DNA from: Daucus carota subsp. sativus
Taxonomy: Eukaryota > Streptophyta > Magnoliopsida > Apiales > Apiaceae
Direction: 5' to 3'
DNA length: 64,000 nt
NCBI RefSeq assembly: GCF_001625215.2
Contig: NC_030383.2
Coordinates: 9,188,779 to 9,252,778, forward strand
Shown: positions 25,512 to 45,152 of the stretch, one piece after another
Layout: each line of letters starts with the position of its first letter
Position numbering within the stretch: the stretch's first letter is position 1
Position numbers and translations under genes: made by a program
Notes under the pieces: generated by a model
Database searches by the model: none
What the model was told of the DNA's origin: nothing
Seen by the model: the letters and a program-made list of their open reading frames with translations, nothing else

Positions 25512-28500
25512 GCAAGCATAAAAAAAAATGAAGACTGCCTTGTTTTCCAAAAAAAAATTATTGTTGTTGAAATGCTGAGGCTAGTAGCTTGCTTAGGGCA
25601 TTTTTATTGCAGTTTTGTACACTAATCTTGGAGTTTTATATAGAAATTTGATGGACATTCTATAAACCGATGCTTGTTTTGCAGGCTTTAGAAAAGTGTA
25701 ATTTGACATAATTCTTTCATGTGTGAATGACGTGACTCTGCCAATTCTTCAATCAGCTACAGTTATCCGAAAATTGATTCTATAACATACTTGTGAATTG
25801 TAAATCACACTCATTAAAGAGGATTTGTAATCTTCACCAATAACTTCCACAATCAAGGACAAAAACTGGGATGAAACTTTTACAATTCATGATGCACGGA
25901 TTCTCTAATTTACGAAAGATAAATCATGCCTAATCCCCCTCAAAACTGAAATTTTTACAAATCAAAATAATTATAAATTCTCCTAAAACAATTTAGCATC
26001 TCTAAAAGGAGATAACAATATTACACAACTATGCATATTCCTATCATGAAGTACCTAATTTTGTTTTGAAAATAGAAGAGTACTTCATATTCATACCGAG
26101 AAGATGAGACTTACACTATAGAAAAGAGACTTTGCCCCATAAAAATCAGCATGATTAACAACTCCACTCAACCTATAATTTTCAAGTCAGAGAATCCACC
26201 AACTCCCTGTGGCCACGAATCGAATGATTCTTCTTTGCAGAAAATTTTCAAGTCAGTTGCAACGATTTGGGTGAAATTTGTTTCTATTTCTAGGATTTTG
26301 TTTTTTGTTTTTGATTTAAAACCGTTGGCTACATTTTGTTTTTCTTATCCATGGATAGTATGTACTAGTTTATTTCTCCCAAAACAAATACTGTATATTT
26401 GCAATATAATTAGCCATTGACCAGAAAAAAGGAAGACAAACTCAAATATACATCTAATCTTCTGGTAAAACAACTACATTCTTAGGAAGTTACGGTAATG
26501 AGGTAAAGTTAACTGCATGTTCGGTAAGAAGTACTGTTAATAGAAATAGAAAAAAAAAAATCAGTTTTTACGAGCAAGAGACACTAATTATGTATTTATG
26601 TTTGATTTGGGAGAAAAAATTGCGAAAATTCTCAGAACAATATGTCACAACTCACAACCACCCCCAACCTCTGCTAACAAACACTGTTTTCTCATTTCCA
26701 TTCACCATAATATTTTCCATTTCATTGATTTTGTCTGAATTCTCCTTTTTCTCCTTAAAGAAAGGCACATGATCTTCTTCTATGGATCTCTCTTGTTCTT
26801 CCGCTTCATTTCATTTGAGAAACTGTTTCTATTTCTACATTTATTTCTTCATCGCTTTTCCATCATTCTTTCGTTTATGGATTCATTTTCTTAGTAAAAG
26901 TGAGTGACAATATTCTGTCTGAATAGTAAACACATGTGATAAATAAGAGAATACCGGGTCATAAAATTTAGCAGTTTTGACTTACTAGATCGAATAGAAT
27001 TATTTTGTTGTATCAAAACTAATACCAATCCAACTCATTCCATAAATATTATGATCAGCTAATTAACTGAATCTGGTTAACATTGAACCTGGTTAAATAA
27101 TCATATATAGCATTGTTTAAAAAGACGTATCGAATACTTAGTGTGCGTTTGGGAGCCGGGCTTTTGGGCTTTTAAGCCTGGAAGTCAACTTATGCTTTTT
27201 TGTCGCGCGTTTGGCTATTAAGCTGGAGCACTTAAAAGCAGTGAAAAAAGTTCGGAAAAGAAGCTATATAACCTAGCTTTTTCTGCCGCTCTACTTCTTT
27301 CACATGCGCCTTCTACTTGCTTTTGTTTATTTCTTTTTCTTACTTTTACTTCATGTTATCTCCGTCGATTGAATATAAATTTTTTTTTATTTAAACTTTT
27401 GTCTTCAATTTCATGAAATACTCAAATATATTATAAATATATCTTAACACACTTATGGATCACTTAAATAGTTAAATGTGAGAAATTTTAGTTCATTATA
27501 ATATATAGTTTCAAAATAAAAATATAATTTCAATTATTTAAATTATTGATTGTGAATAAGTTATAATAACTGAAGTTTTTTTTTTTTTTTTGAAACAACT
27601 GAAGTTTGGTTAAATCTTTCATTCATTCCTAAATTATATTTTTAATATAATCGTAAGGAATAAATAAATGAAATTTATAACAAAATGTGAGACAAAACAA
27701 ACCAAAAACCATTTTTTATATAGGATTAATTTTAATCTAATCTAATATTTACATCAACTTTTCACAATTTATTTCGTAAATATCAAATAATTATATTACA
27801 AAATTACAAAACTATACCAACTTATAAGTTAAGTTATCCAAACACTTAAAAATTTATAAGTCACAGTATCCAAACACTTATGATAGCTTATAAGTCCCAA
27901 TCAACTTCTCATTTTTAATCCGCTTCTTTACTTTAAGCAATAAGTCACTTCTTTTAAGTTCAGCCAAACGGCCCCTTAGATTACACATTGAATTTCTAGT
28001 AGCAGTTCTATAATATTTGTTTTTATTTTTATTAGAAATAGTGAAATAAAAAATATCATAGTATTTCTATTATTATTTTCTTTGACGAAAAACGAAAATT
28101 TTATTATTGTATAAGGTCGCCCAATGACATGCGACAAAGAGAATATTACTCTGATATTTTAGGCGCTGAAACCTATGCCAAGTGTGGGCGAGCCCAAATT
28201 TGTCAAAATAATACAGGCTCGTGAAAAATTAAACTAGTAGCATAAATTGGAAAAAGAGAACGCAGTACTCACAAATACTATAAAATACTTCCCGACACAA
28301 ATTTGGCTTGGCAACATTCTCAACTCTAGTTTAACTTGGACAACCCACAAGGAATCCGAGATAATCTAGCAACAAGGAGATCTTGTAATAACAGCTAGTC
28401 AAGGATTAAAAATCTCATCTTCATTCTCTTTTCTTCATTTTCCTGATCCTTGCCCATTGTTTTCAACATTTAAAATCTGCACAGTACATTCCCAGAGAGA

Positions 28501-28529
28501 GAGAGAGAGAGAGAGAGGTGGGGAGAGAG
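25512..28529. other. Intergenic region between NOI and CDPK genes
   Basis: This holds the NOI 3' end, an AT-rich spacer and, from about 28.1 kb, the CDPK upstream region and leader. The leader has an AG microsatellite (about 28495-28516) just before the start codon. One transposon with readable ends is listed at 27141-27975. Short open frames around 26.1-26.8 kb look like chance. Confidence 0.6.
27141..27975. mobile_element. Harbinger/Tourist-like element flanked by TTA
   Basis: The left end is GTGTGCGTTTGGGAG and the right end is the complement of GGGGCCGTTTGGCTG, with shared core CGTTTGG. TTA lies immediately outside both ends (27138-27140 and 27976-27978), the 3-bp target of PIF/Harbinger elements. 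Subterminal sequence repeats motifs such as CTTATAAGT and GCTTAAAG. The 835-bp interior is non-coding. Related subterminal sequence occurs around 38.6-38.75 and 39.32-39.42 kb. Confidence 0.7.
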
Positions 28530-34805
<6,276 letters not shown>

Positions 34806-35555
34806 CAATCTTATTCTCACGGACTCTAGTCCCTCCTGATTTTATAGACTCAGTGCAAACCTTTCTTATGCTGCTGCACTATGACTGCATTTCTGGATAT
34901 TAATAACATTAGTAGTTGGTCTGGTAGTACTTAACAAGTGTACTTCATTTCAATGACATGTAAAACAATACACATAGGGCAACAACAATCCTTTTTCTCT
35001 TAAAATTTTGTTTTTCTTTCTCCGTTTTCTGAGGTTGTCCCGATACTTGTTATGGACAGTACTTGGAATTAATAGGGATGTCAACGGGCCATGAGCATCA
35101 TTAGTGGTCCCGTGTGGAGGCAAAGATCTGTTATACAAAAAAGTTTTCGCAAACAATGTGGATGTTAATTAATCATATCTCCATCTATCCGCTTCTTGTT
35201 GCCCTGACTGTTTTCATCCAAGTAGGTCTGTACATTTTTACCTCAAAATTTCGAGAGTACTCCACATAACAATGTCATAGTGCCAGCAAATGATTGCTTG
35301 GATAATTGAAAATGAAAACTGAGCATTCATACTTAGATAATTGAAAACGAAAACTGAGCATTCATGTAAAATAACTATGATCAAATGAAATACATGAAGG
35401 TAAAGATTTATTATGCTCCATAGCAGAACGAGTAACTGCTAGCCATACCAGGCATCGCGAATAGTATAATCTATAGATCTAGATACTGATTTTTCACATG
35501 TAATGGACAACAATGCAGGATAGTAGTACAACCTATCCAGATGAGGCAACAGTGC
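34806..35555. other. Convergent spacer, CDPK and thioesterase 3' ends
   Basis: Both flanking genes end here, so this holds two 3'-UTRs and polyadenylation signals. A short direct repeat (GATAATTGAAAATGAAAACT and its variant) occurs around 35300-35365. I see no gene. Confidence 0.6.
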
Positions 35556-38285
35556 TCACAATTTACTGGCAACGGCAAGATATTTAGTATGACGCCCATG
35601 AGCAATTACTTTTCCCGTCTTTTTCTTCCTCAGTTCCACAGTGACAACAGCAATAGCCTTGCCAACACGTAGTACCTTAGATTCTATCTCGATTTCCTCC
35701 TGAGTAAACATATCGTTATTTTCATTAAATCTGCTAAATTATAGTTACAATCAAAGACAGTATACAAGTGCTTTAAGCTGCTTCGATAGACCAAAAATAT
35801 GGGAAATTAATGGAGCAAACATTAACTCATGTTAGAAGAGGGGACTGGTTTACAATCAATGACAACACAAAATGAAACATAAAAGCAAAATCAATTCCAA
35901 AACACACAAACATCCGCATGACTAAATGTATGAGAACAGTATATAAGCAAGAATAAGCTATTGCCAATCCAAAGCAAGTAGCATGGAGCTATTACTAATC
36001 CGAAGCAATGTCACATCTCAGAAAACACTCAACTCGATGTTTTCAGCTGACTTTTTATTTTGGACCTATTTATACATAAATGTGAATCAAGTGCAATCTG
36101 AAAACTCAAATTTGCAAGGGGAGTCTTACTTTCAAATGTTCACAATGCCATGGGCCGTCATAGCTGGTTAGCACATGAATATTTTGTAATAGGGCTGAAT
36201 ATCTCGTTTTCATAGACATCACTGCAGTCTTTTGAATATAAACTATGCAGAAATCTATATATACAATTCACATGTGCAGGAATCTAAATTTCAGTGACCT
36301 TACATTACCCCTTATATAAAGATACCCACAGGGGATTAAATTCTTTCTATTTCTAATTCGGAAATTGAATAGAAAAAAAAGAAAAAAAAAAACAAAGAAA
36401 CTAATACTACTTCGCCTGGATGCATTTTGTTGATTACTTACTGTATTAATAATAGTTATATGAGTGCATCAGTGGTATACCCTTTTTTCCAAGAAGTAAT
36501 GCTTATTTATCATATGTCCTTCAATTTGAACATATAAGAGAAGTCCGACTATTTTTCTAATAATTCAGCTTCATCAGAAAAGCAGAAACACAACGACAAT
36601 AACAGATCTAAGAGATTCCAACTTTCATTAGCATAAAATGAAAATGAAAAACATATTCAGACCTAAATTCCCATAGGAGATCTGATCATGAATTACAGAA
36701 CTAATTTATTTCCCTAATACTGGACATATGTTCATGTATATCATTCCATTTCCATCTAAAAAAGATTACAGCAAGGTTTAGATGAGGATATTAGTATATA
36801 ATAGAGTCCCTGTAAGACTATAATCCCAGCTTCATTTATCTTGCCATTTAGAAATAATGGAGGTGTACAAGAAGAAAACAACAACCACGCGCTTGAGAAA
36901 CATATATATTTAAACGAAGAGTTTACATTCCGAAAGGGCCTGCATCACGTGATTGCTTTCCTAAAAGTCAGATATTCACCCTTTCTTCTTTAAAGTTAGT
37001 TGAATATTGATCAATGGCAACTATTACTTGTGACTGTAACTCCGACTATTCGGTTTAGGGTGAATATACCTGAGTCATACACTTGGACACCTTACTTATT
37101 TTGTGCGGGTCCAACTGACAAAGCTTGTGAAATCAAATAGTTAAAAGGAGTGCTTAGCAATTTGGGGGTTCGTCATCTGTGAAGAACATCCAATCTGTTT
37201 AAAGTATTGCTACACAGATACATAATTTTTTCCTCAATGAACTAAACACATTGTTGTTAAGTGTCATTTTGTTTAAGAACTGATCAGTAGGTAGCTTTTT
37301 TGTTCTTTATATGTATTCGCTCACCAGTGACTATGACTTTCAATAAAGGCCTTGGTTCACAACTTAATTTCACAAGCAGTCAGGAGCTTCATATTCCCAC
37401 TTCAGGAATATCAAATTTATCATGAATATTTTAGAATAATGTTCTGCTTCATTCATATAAGGGTAGTTCCCTCATAATTCTTCTATATTTTAGAATGATA
37501 TTTTGTTTCATTAATATCACTAAAGCTCCCTCAGCCTAGAATTCTATTATGGGGTACATTCCTTTTCTTTATCTGAGTTTGTTGTCGTAGAGACTTTCCC
37601 TTGTAACTTGCATACATATATGGTGATTAAAGTTACTATACACTAATAAGCAAAGAGACTTATATGACAACGCATAGCATTCTTCTTTTTCTTGTCTTTC
37701 CTAGTCTCATGTTCTTCAATACAAATCACCGCCAACGAACAAAAGCACGGTAACAAACACATTCTTTTCTACACAGAGGTGTAAATTTAGCAAATGCAAA
37801 AGGATTCAAAACAGATATATATAAAGACAGAAATACATACACCGGCATAAGCAGCATCAACATAAGACACACTAATTTCGACCGAAACGCCACTACCAGG
37901 AGAAGCCAATTTAGTTGTATATATAGCAGCAGAACCCAATATATCCACTAGAGCTGCAGTGGCCCCACCATGTAATGAATTAGCTGTGTTCTTACCACAT
38001 TCAAGAAACATCAAGAACTCAATTATCAGTTCTGTCATGTACTAATCACAAACATGTATCTACACATCAAGATTAACAAAAACAAGATAAAGGGGTTGAG
38101 TAACAGACCAGTAGACGAGGAGGGACAGTCATGGAGCAGATGACCCGACCCGGTTCAACAAGATCAACTTTGATGCCTTGAACAATAAAGGGCTCAAAGA
38201 ATTTGAAAGGCATGGAATCAACGATTGACCCATTTTTAGAATTGCCCTCTTGTTCGAGCTGCCTTTTTACTTCATCGAAATTCAT
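35556..38285 (-). CDS. ACOT13: Hotdog-fold acyl-CoA thioesterase (ACOT13/THEM2-like)
   Basis: Three exons on the minus strand, 38285-38109, 37990-37841 and 35699-35556, join in phase to 156 aa, the usual size for a single hotdog domain. The start is the ATG at 38285; the same frame is open upstream but has no better ATG. The family hallmark SLHGGATAALVD is at residues 64-75, followed by the long hotdog strand region (VSVEISVSYVDAAYAG). Exon 3 begins EEIEIESKVLRVGKAIAVV. The enzyme is expected to hydrolyse acyl-CoA thioesters; chain length and compartment cannot be read from sequence, and no obvious transit peptide is present. Intron 2 is about 2.1 kb. The exon 2 acceptor (TGGTAAG before AACACAG) was chosen because it alone keeps phase with exon 1. 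Confidence 0.88.
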
Positions 38286-38589
38286 GGTGTTTATGTTGTA
38301 ATTTGTCGGAGTTTTAAAACCCCCCAAGGAAGTTAAACTTTGACGATGAGTTTGTCCTGGGAGGAAATGAGATACAGTAGGTGAAACACGTGGATTTTCT
38401 AATTTTTATGCACAACATTGACTATATATATATTATTTTATTCACATCGTTGACTATATTTTTTGTTGACAGATTTTGACTTTATTTTTTGTTTTGGTAG
38501 AAAATTTTTTGTATTGAGAAGAATAATTAATAATTAAAGATTTTTTGATTTTATAATAGTATAATAATTATTTTATTTGAATTTTTTTG

Positions 38590-39417
38590 GTGTGTTCAAT
38601 TGAGATTTTGATGGATACTGAGCTTAAAATAGATGCTTTTTGCTTAAAGTAAGAAGTGAAGTAGAAGTGAGAAGCAAATTAACACTTATAAGTGATTAAA
38701 GTGTTTGGGAAATAAGTAGAAGTCGTGAAACAAAAGCTAACATTCATAGTGTTTTTATAAGAGATTAATTATCAAGTTGGTCACTGAAGTGGGCTTAATG
38801 TATTAAATTGGTCGCTGAACTCAGAACGGTGTCAAGATGGTCACTGAAGTGACCATTAATATCAAACAAATACCTTGAAATATAAGTTCAAGCAGTAAAA
38901 ATATTATTTATAAAGTTTTACACATTATTTTTGAATGTTGCCAAAACCAAGTAAAAAGTTATGACTTCTAATATTTATGATAATATATTTATATTTTACC
39001 AAGATTATTTATTATTTATATTTTATTATATAGTTATTTTCTCAGTTTTAATTAAAAATAAATAATAAATAAGCTTGATAAAATCTAATTATATTATCAT
39101 AAATATTAGAAGTCATAACATTTTACTTGGTTTTGGTAAAATTCAAAAATAATGTGTAAAACTTTATGAATAATATTTTTACTGCTTGAATTTATATTTC
39201 AAGGTACTTGTTTAATATTTATGGTCACTTCAGTGAAAATCTTGATACCGTTTTGAGTTCAGTAACCAATTTGAGACATTAAGCCCACTTCAGTGACCAA
39301 CTAGATAATTAACCTTTTTTATAAGTGCTTCTTGACTTTTTACACAAATGATACAGATAAGTGCTTCTAACTTATAAATGCAGAAGCCGGGCTTAAAAGC
39401 CTAACGAAACACCCCCA
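38590..39417. mobile_element. Remnant of a Harbinger-like element, split by an insertion
   Basis: The right part ends AAAAGCCTAACGAAACACCC and shares AAGCCGGGCTTAAAAGCC-like sequence with the left end of the element at 27141-27975. The left part, from about 38630 (GCTTTTTGCTTAAAGTAAG onward), resembles that element's right subterminal region in reverse. The outer left end is not sharp, so the boundary near 38590 is approximate. The middle is interrupted by the element at 38762-39315. Confidence 0.5.
38762..39315. mobile_element. Fold-back Mutator-like element
   Basis: About 554 bp in which nearly the whole left half (38762 to about 39010) is the complement of the right half (about 39068-39315). 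The ends read AGATTAATTATCAAGTTGG and the complement of AGGTTAATTATCTAGTTGG. A 10-bp direct repeat, TTTTTATAAG, flanks it (38752-38761 and 39316-39325). Arm length and duplication size fit Mutator-like fold-back elements. There is no coding capacity. Confidence 0.85.
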
Positions 39418-40440
39418 CGGTATATGAACATCTGATTTTGATTTCATGCTCACACAACGATGAGAGTGCCTAGATTTAAATACGATGCCTAAAAAATTGG
39501 TGGATTTTGATCGAATTTAGATATCTTAAATACACCGAATATCATCATAAAATCCATCGCATCATTTTATGAAGTTTAAAAACAATCAATCAATACCATT
39601 CAATTTTAGTGAATTTTAAATAATTTTAGTTGAGTGAAATCTGAGTGAATACTCTCAGATTTCATGGATTAAAATATTTTTCTAATATTTTAATTAAATA
39701 TCATTTCGTATATTTTTTCCGTAACTGCACGAACACATACTCATTTTTCGGAGCTCTCAGGTTAGTAAGAGTTTCAACAATAGAAATCCCTTGATTAAAA
39801 AGTGAGTTGACGGCGTACCAAAAATAAAAGACACATAGTCAATTTATTCAAAAAATCATACTCCGATCATATGCATTCGATTGTCTGTGATTTTAGTCAA
39901 TGAATGAGTATGTTTGTCGAATCTGTACAGATCTGTAGAAAAATTACAAATCATTTGTTATCTAAAATATTAATAATATATTAATTTTAAATCATAGTGA
40001 ATTAATAGAACCAATACCATTATAATATAATATTTTTATGAGTAAATTAGGATATAATGTTAGTTCAGAAAATTTTAAATAATTTAATTTAGTCAACAAT
40101 TATACACGCCAGCTCCGAAGTGAAAGAAAAAACAAGGCTGGATTCGGGCCGGCCACTTACCCGACCACATAAAAACAGTACTCTGCCGATTTAGGTATTG
40201 TACCCGCCCAACAGGTAGCCAAAAGCACACACCACACCCCTACTTTGTTGACGTGGCGCAATCTAATTGCTCCCCTCTTCTCCATCTCCGCGTCACTACT
40301 CACTAGTTAGAGTTTCAATTCCAACACTCTTCTCCCTTATTCACACCCATCTAAACATAACCCCTACTTTAATAAACCACTCACGCTTTACTTATTCTCT
40401 TATCGCCGATCCACTTTGGGTTTAGTCTTAATCGGAGAAC

Positions 40441-40673
40441 ATGGCGCCGCCGGCAGCCGTCGTCGCCGCAGGCGGTGCTGCTGCTACTGCCGCAGGAGGA
40501 GAAGCTAGGCCACAAGAACAACAAGGATTCGGTAAATCTATTCAGGGAATTATACGTATTGCTATTTTCTGGTACTTCGCTTCCAAGTTTTTCTCGCCCA
40601 AAACGCCGCCGCCTACTGGTTTTGAACCGGCGGTCCAGATCTCTAATCTCTTCCCCAAAGCCGAGCCTCTGGT

Positions 40674-40711
<38 letters not shown>

Positions 40712-43700
40712 CCCTCCCTCTCTATCTCTAATCTCGGACGTCTGTATGATGCTATGCAAATGTTTTATTGTTAATTATGCTAATGATGTCATTAATTTTT
40801 TTTTATTTAGGTTTAGTTGGATCTTTAATGATACTGTAATCAGGGCAAGTGTTCTATGCTAAATTAAAGTTAGGGAAGGCGGAAAATGTTATATATAATA
40901 TATATGTATATGTGTAAGGGCAAGTCAATAGTGATGTTAAATAAAGTGGAGCTATTGATATAATTTAGCATCAAGAACTGATTTTTAGTGCTAAAATAGC
41001 ATCACGTCTTGATGGTTAGTTCTATATTTAACTAAATTGTTCAAATGTAAATAAATCTTCTATTTATAGGTATAAAGTTTGTTAATTTTTTTATTTCCCT
41101 CCCTTTAAAAGTTTTTACTGATGTGGCAAATATGGAAAACTATGTATTTTGTACTATTTTAGCACAATGTTTAGCACACCATATTGGAGTGATGTATTTT
41201 TTACTTTTCGTTTCATAATATAGCTATAACACAACATATAGCACACCGTTGGCCATGCTCTAAGGTCTTATATTAGGTTCGAATAATACCCTGGTTGTCC
41301 AAATGTCTCTTTTTAGTACTTTTTTTAATTCAAATATGGGTTAAATTGGCCTAAATAGTACATTGGAGAACAATGCCCTTTTTAGCAATGAGAAACGCAT
41401 CTGAAATTAGCATATTTGGACGAAAGCCTAGTTTATTTTGTGTTGGGCCTGGTTTTTAGATGATTTTTCTTTTTTTGAAATTAACAAAATCAGAACTTGC
41501 ATTTTATACAAAGAAAAAAAGACCAAAATAAAAGTAGTAAATGCTCTACATCCAACTTGTTATTAGAATAATTCAAGTGAACCTGATTTTACTTGCCCCT
41601 TCTTTTAGTCTTTCTGTCTTTACATATCATGGTTTGACCTGAAATATGACAATACTTATTTCTTCTCAGGATATGTGGTTTTATCTCTCTGAAAATGAAA
41701 CATTTAAGGACTTTGCCAGTGAAGGTGCACTTGTTTGGCACGAGACAAATATACCTTATGCAGTTTGGGGACCAGAGAGTACCAGATCTCTGTCTTTAAA
41801 GTACTATCCTTCTGAGGTACCTCAATTTTATATATGTAAATATCACCTGTCATGTGAATTTCTATGCCATAAGGCTTTGAAGTCTATAAAGTATAAAGAT
41901 TTCTAATGTATATAAATGTTTTCATGGGCTCATGTTCAGGCTTTGAAGCACAATGGTAGCCTTTATGCTCATATCTTTTTTGCACGATCTGGTTATCCTG
42001 CGGATCCCATGGACCCAGAGTACCAACCCCTTACTGCCTTTGGAAGGACATACCGTAAGATAAATGCATTTAGCAGCCCTATGTTTTTCGGCAATTAGTA
42101 CTTGGTTTGCACTAAATATCTTCTTCTTTTTTCACTGCAGCTGTTGTGACATACTTGCCAAAGTCTAAAGCAGATAAAAAGAGAAGCCTGTTGGCAGATT
42201 CTGAAGACAAGGGTGAACTTGCAACTGAGGTTTGTCTTTACTAATTCAATATCTGGTTTATTTAAATCAAAATATTGCTACATTCGATATAGTGAGGCTG
42301 TCATATAGAATTGTTTTCTGTGAATTCATTTTAACTTCGTTGTCATGTTATTAAGAAATTTTGAGCAAATAAGGTGGCTACTTGGTAAAGCCTGACATAA
42401 TGTGCTTAACTTTGTTACTAGAATCATTGCATTATGATTTTATGACTACCAACCAAATAGGTAATCGCTATCTGAATGGCCCTTTGGTATTTGGAATAGA
42501 AGATGATATTCTAACAAATAAGCGGGTGCTGTAAATAAAAGAATAGATGAATTAATTTGCGTCTATCAGATTTTAATATGGAGGAATATAGATAACTATA
42601 TGACTCCACCAACATGACTCGGGTACTTAAAATTCACAAAATTCTGTTGATTTTATTTTTCTTCAGTAAACAATAACGCTGATAATAGGTGGGGAAAATT
42701 GAAAAGATAAAAATAACTGAATAAGTGGCATTGCCTTCATCTCTGCAGAGAAATCATTATAATGTCGATGATCGCAACAATTTAAGCTCAAAGGAGCATC
42801 TTCATTGGTAATTATTTGGTGGGTCAAATTCTTGCAAATTATCGCAAATATTGCTTCCTTATTTTTCTCAACAAGGTTGCTTTTGACAACTTTTTTCTGA
42901 ACAATTCTCCAATATATGGCATATATAAAAGTGTGTGTATAGTTATTCTTGTTAATCATGTTAGATTGAATTCTTCTTGTTAACCATCATTTACTCTTTA
43001 TCCTCAAACTCATACTAAAACCTCATGTTTATAGATAATTATTCTCCTATTATTGTTACTCTTCAATTTCCCCAAACAAGTTGTTGTGCAACAATTTATG
43101 TGTGTAATTTAGAACAATTAGCGAAGCGACATGAAAAAGAGGAATGAGCGTGTGCGTGTTTGATCAGATAACTAAAGTTTTATGAAATGAATGTATACAA
43201 TGATGGAAATGAAGTAGGGAGAAGACACACTTAAAATTTTTTTGTAACCGACCCTAAGAAGTATATACATATACATACATACATACATACATACAGTTAT
43301 ATATGTGTGTGTGTGTGTATTGCTGTATCTAGCTCTTTAGATACCAATACTCAAGCCATAGATCACCTACTAGGTTTTGGGTTCATTTGTTGATATTTGC
43401 CATACACCAGACATATTGCCTTGTGCATCAAGTGTTAATGGAATAGACAAGTTATAGTGCATTTTATTTTGCTTGTCTGGCTGTATGATTTATTGTTTTT
43501 ATCCTATCTTTTAAAGTCAATAATTTCAAGAAAGACTACTATTTTCAGGTAGTTGAAGACGCTCAAGCTGATCAAAAGGATGATGGCCCTGTGGAATGGA
43601 TTTCTTACTGGAAGCCGAATATTACCATCAATCTGGTTGATGATTTCACCAAGTAAGTTCGCTATAGTAGGTTCCCTTAATTGTTTCAGTTGTCCTAGAA

Positions 43701-45115
43701 CTAAAGTCAAGTACTAGAGTGTAGAGATAATATGTTGCAGTTCAAATCACGAGCCTGAACCAGTAAATTGTAATGATACTAGATTCAGGATTAGGATCAG
43801 TATCTGAAATATGCTTAGTTTTTTTGTCTATTACATATGTAATTATGTAAATTCAATAGTTTACCGTGCAATGTGATTGTATTTGGATATAATTTTGTAA
43901 TATATTCTAATATCCAGACTCCTGATAAGCTTCCATTGATTCGTGCCTTTCTAGACTTTTGACAGTGCATCTTTAATTTAATTTACTTATTACTCATCTA
44001 ATGTAAGTACATGAGACAATGAGACTATACTATGAGATCTCTTAATACAAATGTACAGTTCACTTATTGAACAGAAGGTACCGAGAGAAAGAGGTATGCC
44101 AATTTGCAATTAATAAAGACTACGCCTTTTGGAGATTTAGATAGCACAGTGTTGCTAAAACTTGTAGCACATAATATTTTGTAGGATATATATTATTAAC
44201 AAAATAAAGTTAATGAGTTGAGTAATGTTTTAGAGCAATACTTGCGCAACTTTCCAGGATGTAGCTTGTACCACAGAACCAAATGACTATGTATGGAGCC
44301 CAGTGTTATTAAACGCGATACGCGCACATAAGCGCAAAGGCCCCCTAGAGCATAAGCGCAACGCGCAACGCGAAATGCGCGGATTCATCGAAGACAAATA
44401 AATATACATATATAAATAATATATAAGCAGAAAATTGTTAATTTACAGATAAGATGACATTTAATTGATAAAGCAACCGAATTCTTCTAAAGTCAAAGTA
44501 GCAAAGAATTCCAAACTTAGTCCATTCTTCCACTTCTTCATCATCAATATTCAGGAAATCATCATCTTTACTAATATAATTTGGATCCTTAACAAAGTCT
44601 TCTTCATCATACTCAAGTCATATTTGTATATACAACACTTATATGTGTAAATATATATTAGTGTATACAAGATATGTGTATCTTATATATGTGGGTATCT
44701 ATACGCAATAATCATAAAAGAAGATGAGTTTAATTTTTGTCTCTGGTTCGATATCTCTTGTTCTTGCATGTATATCTGGTCTGTATCTATTTGTGTTAGT
44801 TACTATAAGGTCCACAGGGTTATTTCTGAACCCATTTCCTTTAAAAATGACTCATTTTAAAAGAAGCGCGCTTATTTTTCGCTTTTGAACAGCGCATAAG
44901 CGCTCGATGCGCATAAAAGTGAGCGCATCATTGAAGGCGCATCGCATCACCGAAGCGATGCGCTTCAGGTGGGCATCGCATCGCATATCGCATATGCGTG
45001 CGCATATGCGCGCTTTTAATAACACTGATGGAGCCAGCACACACACAGAGATAGAACTTCCGCAACTTTCCAGATAGTCGGGGGTCTTCAATAAAACAAA
45101 CTCTCTGCTCCTTGA

Positions 45116-45152
<37 letters not shown>

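Larger units (their letters stand above)
38286..40440. other. Divergent region, thioesterase and CLPTM1 promoters
   Basis: This holds both promoters. The middle (about 38.59-39.42 kb) is occupied by an old Harbinger-like element into which a fold-back Mutator-like element has inserted (38762-39315). From 39.4 to 40.1 kb it is AT-rich. From about 40.1 kb composition rises to gene-like before the CLPTM1 start. Confidence 0.6.

Noticed and set aside
43261..43320. Short-period repeats considered as a CRISPR array
   Set aside because: They are plain microsatellites without spacers, in a plant intron.
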